This document shows positions 61,123-64,000 of a stretch of DNA of 64,000 nucleotides, one piece after another (position 1 is the stretch's first letter; the number at the start of each line of letters is the position of its first letter). The translations under genes and the position numbers were made by a program. The notes beneath the pieces were generated by a model. The model did no database searches. It saw nothing but the letters and a program-made list of their open reading frames with translations, and was not told where the DNA came from. Origin of the DNA: Clostridium sp. OF03-18AA (lineage in GTDB: Bacteria; Bacillota; Clostridia; Lachnospirales; Lachnospiraceae); assembly GCF_003478035.1 (NCBI RefSeq), contig NZ_QUEP01000008.1:78775-142774 (forward strand), written 5' to 3'.

Positions 61123-61769
61123 TCATGGATGATGAACCCATCTTATTATCCTGGATATCGCAATGGGTGTTCTGCAAACGAAGATTTTATCTCCAAATCG
61201 CAGAGCAGAACTTTATTGAAAATGTTTTTACGGCAGAAGGAGCCCGCGATCACAAGCGGGCTCATGAATGCAAGATCGAAAGACGTGGGACTCACATAAA
61301 AGTGACAGGACTTCAAGTGGTTTCTGAGAAATATCATTTATTTGGAATTTGTGATTCGGTTGAGTTCGAAGTTATTTCGGATGGCTGTTATATTCCTTTC
61401 CTCGAGGAAACATGCAGAATATACCCCGTTGAATACAAACATGGAAAAAAACGTGATGAGGAAGAGTATAATCTTCAAATGGCGGCGCAGACACTGTGTT
61501 TGGAGGAGATGTTCCATACAACGATTACAACCGGCTATATTTATTACACAGGATCGAAAGAACGATTTGAAGTAAACATTTCCGATAAAGTCCGGGCGGA
61601 TGCAGTAAAGTTTATAAGAGAGATCAGCAGTTATCTGGAAAATCCACATCCAATCAAACCGGAACTGAGAAAGAGATGCAATGGCTGTTCTTTAAACGAT
61701 CTCTGCAATCCGCGAAAAATACTTGTTCAGGATTACATGGAATGTATACGAAAGAAGTATATCGTATAA
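61119..61769 (+). CDS. cas4: Cas4 adaptation nuclease
   Basis: 216 residues. One cysteine near the N-terminus (FCKRRFYL) and three near the C-terminus (CNGCSLNDLC) bind a 4Fe-4S cluster; YPVEYKHGK is the RecB nuclease motif. It trims prespacers and checks the PAM for Cas1-Cas2. ATG 61119 overlaps the cas7 stop; a second ATG at 61125 is possible. Confidence 0.95.
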   Translation: MIMDDEPILLSWISQWVFCKRRFYLQIAEQNFIENVFTAEGARDHKRAHECKIERRGTHIKVTGLQVVSEKYHLFGICDSVEFEVISDGCYIPFLEETCRIYPVEYKHGKKRDEEEYNLQMAAQTLCLEEMFHTTITTGYIYYTGSKERFEVNISDKVRADAVKFIREISSYLENPHPIKPELRKRCNGCSLNDLCNPRKILVQDYMECIRKKYIV

Positions 61770-61791
61770 TATTTATGGAAGAAGTGGTGAT

Positions 61792-62844
61792 GTGATACAG
61801 GTAAAAAAAGTCTTATATATCCTGAATCCAAACACATATATTCATTGTGAAAATGATGTGTTTGAAGTTATCACAAAGATGATAGATTCAGACGGTGTGG
61901 AATCAAAAAAGATAGTAAATGTTCCTGCATTGACAATCGAGCAGATTGTAATATTCGGTCCGGCAACAGTTTCGGATTTCCTGGTGGGATATTGTTCAAA
62001 ACATAAGATACCGATTTCTTATGTATCTCAATATGGCGTATACTACGGAAGAATGTGCGGAAAGAATGTGGGAAATGTGCTTCTGCGAAGAAAACAGTAT
62101 CAGATTTATGACTCTTCTGAAAAGCTGGCAGTTGCTAAAAATATTGTTCTGGGCAAAGCAATCAATCAAAAGAATCTGCTTGAATATATGGCAAAAAGCA
62201 TAGAAGAGAAAAAATATCAAAAATTGTCTCAGGCTTCGCAGACCATATCCGGGATGTTGGGAGACATTGCTGCTGCAAAAACAGTTGATGAGATCAGAGG
62301 ATTGGAGGGGAGTATCGCTTCTAATTATTTTGACCAGTTTGACAATATGATCAAGCAAAAGTCGACCGGGATGGAGTTTGAAAAGAGAAGTAAGAAACCG
62401 CCGGAAAATAACTGCAATGCACTGCTTTCATTTTTGTATACAATGCTTACACTCAACTGTACGGCAGCTTTAGAATCTTTCGGCTTGGATTCAGCAGTAG
62501 GATATTTACATGAACTTCATCCGGGAAGAGATTCCCTTTCCTGTGATCTGATCGAGGAGTTTAGAGCGCCATTTGTAGACCGTTTTGTACTTACGTTGAT
62601 CAACCGCAAACAGGTTACTCAAAAAGACTTTGAAAGTGTGAGTGGAAATATACAATTGAAGGAGATGGCGAAAAGGAAAATATTAACAGAATGGGAAAAT
62701 TCTAAAAATGAAAAGGTTCCATTTCCACTGTATAAAAAAGATGTGCAGAGAAAGCTGATCCCGTATTTGCAGGCGCAGTTACTCGCGCAATATATTCGTG
62801 GAGATATTCCGGAATATCCGCCATACATTTGGGAGGGGGATTGA
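61792..62844 (+). CDS. cas1: Cas1 integrase
   Basis: 350 residues. Metal ligands are visible as Glu in SIASNYFD-flanked helix region, His in LHPGRDSLSCDL and the following Asp/Glu of DLIEEFRAPFVDR. It integrates new spacers at the leader end with Cas2. The likely start is GTG 61792 (MIQVKKVLYIL), behind GGAAGAAG; the frame continues back to 61723 in cas4 without a ribosome site. It sits 22 bases after cas4. Confidence 0.94.
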   Translation: MIQVKKVLYILNPNTYIHCENDVFEVITKMIDSDGVESKKIVNVPALTIEQIVIFGPATVSDFLVGYCSKHKIPISYVSQYGVYYGRMCGKNVGNVLLRRKQYQIYDSSEKLAVAKNIVLGKAINQKNLLEYMAKSIEEKKYQKLSQASQTISGMLGDIAAAKTVDEIRGLEGSIASNYFDQFDNMIKQKSTGMEFEKRSKKPPENNCNALLSFLYTMLTLNCTAALESFGLDSAVGYLHELHPGRDSLSCDLIEEFRAPFVDRFVLTLINRKQVTQKDFESVSGNIQLKEMAKRKILTEWENSKNEKVPFPLYKKDVQRKLIPYLQAQLLAQYIRGDIPEYPPYIWEGD

Positions 62845-62846
62845 CA

Positions 62847-63131
62847 GTGTTTATTTTGCTTTCATATGATATCGCAGATAGTCCGGAACGACTTAGAAAA
62901 GTTGCAAAAATATGTGAAAATTATGGGGTGCGTGTTCAGAAATCTGTTTTTGAACTCGATATCAGCATGGCAAATTTTGTGCAATTAAAGGCCGAGTTAT
63001 CCCGCCTTGTTGACAGAAACGCCGATACGATCAGATTTTATCGCTTAGGGAAGAATTATAAAAATCAGATAGAGGTGATTGGAAAACGTGAGGACATTGA
63101 ACTTAGCCAGGATAATTCCATTATTTTATAG
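62847..63131 (+). CDS. cas2: Cas2
   Basis: 94 residues if it starts at GTG 62847 (MFILLSYDIADSPERLRKV), 10 bases after GGAGG; TTG 62841 is an alternative. The ferredoxin fold with the early LLSYDI aspartate and VRVQKSVFEL is standard. It forms the dimer core of the Cas1-Cas2 integrase. Last cas gene; the leader begins right after. Confidence 0.93.
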   Translation: MFILLSYDIADSPERLRKVAKICENYGVRVQKSVFELDISMANFVQLKAELSRLVDRNADTIRFYRLGKNYKNQIEVIGKREDIELSQDNSIIL

Positions 63132-63312
63132 TGGAAAAAGGGAGGTGCACATAAAAAAGAAGAGATGAATTAAACAACATGCACAAAAGTTCAGCGTACA
63201 GATTGTGCATGATTTAATATTGAAATAAGCATGTTATTTACGATTGTGGTTTGAATTGTGAATGATATAAAATATGCGGCAATTTTTAGCAAATAGTTTG
63301 TTTGAAATTGCT
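63132..63312 (+). promoter_or_regulatory. CRISPR leader
   Basis: 181 AT-rich bases between cas2 and the first repeat. A 9-bp perfect inverted repeat, CATGCACAA (63178-63186) and TTGTGCATG (63203-63211), sits in the middle. TTGTGG with TATAAA 16 bases on (near 63246-63273) is a likely array promoter. The leader is on the cas2 side, so the array is transcribed left to right. Confidence 0.75.
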
Positions 63313-63929
63313 GTCAGGGCTCGTAAGAGCCCGCGGATTGAAACTTGGTGGTTTACGGTTTTCAAATCGTACAGCCCGTCAGGGCTCGTAAGAGCCCGCG
63401 GATTGAAACTTGCAAGGGGATCATCTACAGCACCGGATGTCTGTCAGGGCTCGTAAGAGCCCGCGGATTGAAACGTAGATCAGCAGCGGAATTGTGCGAA
63501 TGAACTGTCAGGGCTCGTAAGAGCCCGCGGATTGAAACCTCCGGGGCTTTTTCCTCATGCAAATCTCAGTTGTCAGGGCTCGTAAGAGCCCGCGGATTGA
63601 AACATACAGCTGACCCTTATTTCCGAAGATCCCGGCGTCAGGGCTCGTAAGAGCCCGCGGATTGAAACCGCTTGGAGGAGGAGTCTCTGCATCCGGATCT
63701 TTGTCAGGGCTCGTAAGAGCCCGTGGATTGAAACATATCATGCACGTCTGTGACTTTATACGTCTGCGTCAGGGCTCGTAAGAGCCCGTGGATTGAAACT
63801 ATGAAATTGCCGGAAAGAAATTTTCTGCACTGTCAGGGCTCGTAAGAGCCCGTGGATTGAAACAGAAGAAGACCACCAGACAGGCATGGGACAAGAAGTC
63901 AGGGCTCGTAAGAGCCCGTGGATTGAAAT
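63313..63929 (+). CRISPR. Type I-C CRISPR array, 10 repeats and 9 spacers
   Basis: Repeats of 32 bases start at 63313, 63378, 63443, 63507, 63572, 63637, 63703, 63768, 63832 and 63898; spacers are 32-34 bases. Each repeat runs GTCAGGGCTCGTAAGAGCCC and ends GCGGATTGAAAC, with a 6-bp stem GGGCTC/GAGCCC. Repeats 1-6 have C at position 22, repeats 7-10 have T, and repeat 10 also ends in T. This marks the right end as the oldest and shows growth from the leader. No tenth spacer or further repeat follows. Spacer targets cannot be found from the window. Confidence 0.99.
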
Positions 63930-63969
63930 AGGGCTACCGCAATCCCACTGGCTTTAGACGCTGACTTGA

Positions 63970-64000
63970 AAAAGTAAATTCCAGTGTAAAAGTAAATTCC
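63970..64000. repeat. Tandem 13-bp repeat at the window end, possible insertion-sequence edge
   Basis: AAAAGTAAATTCC occurs at 63970-63982 and 63988-64000, 18 bases apart. Short tandem terminal repeats like this are typical of IS21-family ends, but the element, if any, is outside the window. Confidence 0.4.

Noticed and set aside
63313..63929. Open frames inside the array
   Set aside because: They are made of repeats and spacers and have no coding support.

Overview
The window reads as the chromosome of an anaerobic, Gram-positive Clostridia bacterium, most likely of the family Lachnospiraceae. Supporting signs are strong AGGAGG-type ribosome sites, TTG/GTG starts, a def-fmt-rsmB-rlmN-prpC-prkC-rsgA-rpe-thiN housekeeping block in the Firmicutes order, formate-tetrahydrofolate ligase, a DAP-type MurE, and anaerobic (cbi-type) cobalamin genes. 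The first 54.7 kb is moderately GC-rich. From about 54.75 kb the cas locus is visibly AT-richer, which fits acquired DNA.

Layout. 0-9.3 kb: the end of a truncated membrane or extracellular protein, a PopT-type (DUF368) lipid-carrier translocase, a zinc-ribbon protein, an O-acetylhomoserine sulfhydrylase, a cardiolipin synthase, a PsiE-like membrane protein, an SH3/NlpC-P60 cell-wall hydrolase and a ClpP-fold (TepA-like) protease. 9.4-30.1 kb: ftsK, fhs, murE, murF, priA, def, fmt, a membrane zinc peptidase, rsmB, rlmN, prpC, prkC, rsgA, rpe, thiN, a dense core block for envelope, replication restart, translation and signalling. 30.4-34.6 kb: ECF S component, pyridoxal kinase, serS and a zinc-dependent phospholipase C-like protein. 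34.6-42.9 kb: a tetrapyrrole/cobalamin operon with two multi-domain fusions (HemC-CobA-HemD and CbiJ-CbiE-CbiT) and single cbiL, cbiD, cbiF, cbiH; cbiG and cbiC are not in the window. 43.9-52.5 kb: a DctPQM TRAP transporter, an MgtC-like protein, a GlpA-like/GlpB-like/DUF1667 dehydrogenase set, a HAD phosphatase and the antiterminator GlpP. 52.6-54.7 kb: small membrane and Ser-rich proteins and a DEDD exonuclease.

54.8-63.9 kb is a complete type I-C CRISPR-Cas locus: cas3, cas5c, cas8c (with an internal cas11c start), cas7, cas4, cas1, cas2, an AT-rich leader and an array of 10 repeats and 9 spacers. The window ends in a short direct repeat that may be the edge of an insertion sequence.

The most interesting signal lies in the 473-base gap between cas3 and cas5c. 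A near-consensus promoter (TTGTCA-17-TATAAT) fires onto a 32-base degenerate copy of the CRISPR repeat. The copy keeps the processing hairpin, and its 11-base 3' handle is identical to that of the oldest array repeat. A short guide-like segment and an intrinsic terminator follow. The first 15 bases of the guide match 12 of 15 bases over the -10 box and start site of the cas5c operon promoter. Two of the three mismatches fall at positions 6 and 12, the positions that are flipped out in type I crRNA-DNA hybrids. This has the architecture of a self-regulating crRNA-like RNA (CreR/CreA-like), which I do not know to be described for type I-C. The sRNA architecture is well supported by sequence; the target match is suggestive only, because both segments are AT-rich.

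A second unexpected signal is a short dyad-symmetric intergenic repeat (core TTATCTCAGTC, then GATAAGATCCC) with copies before the psiE-like gene, before thiN and, partially and inverted, inside the cas3-cas5c gap.
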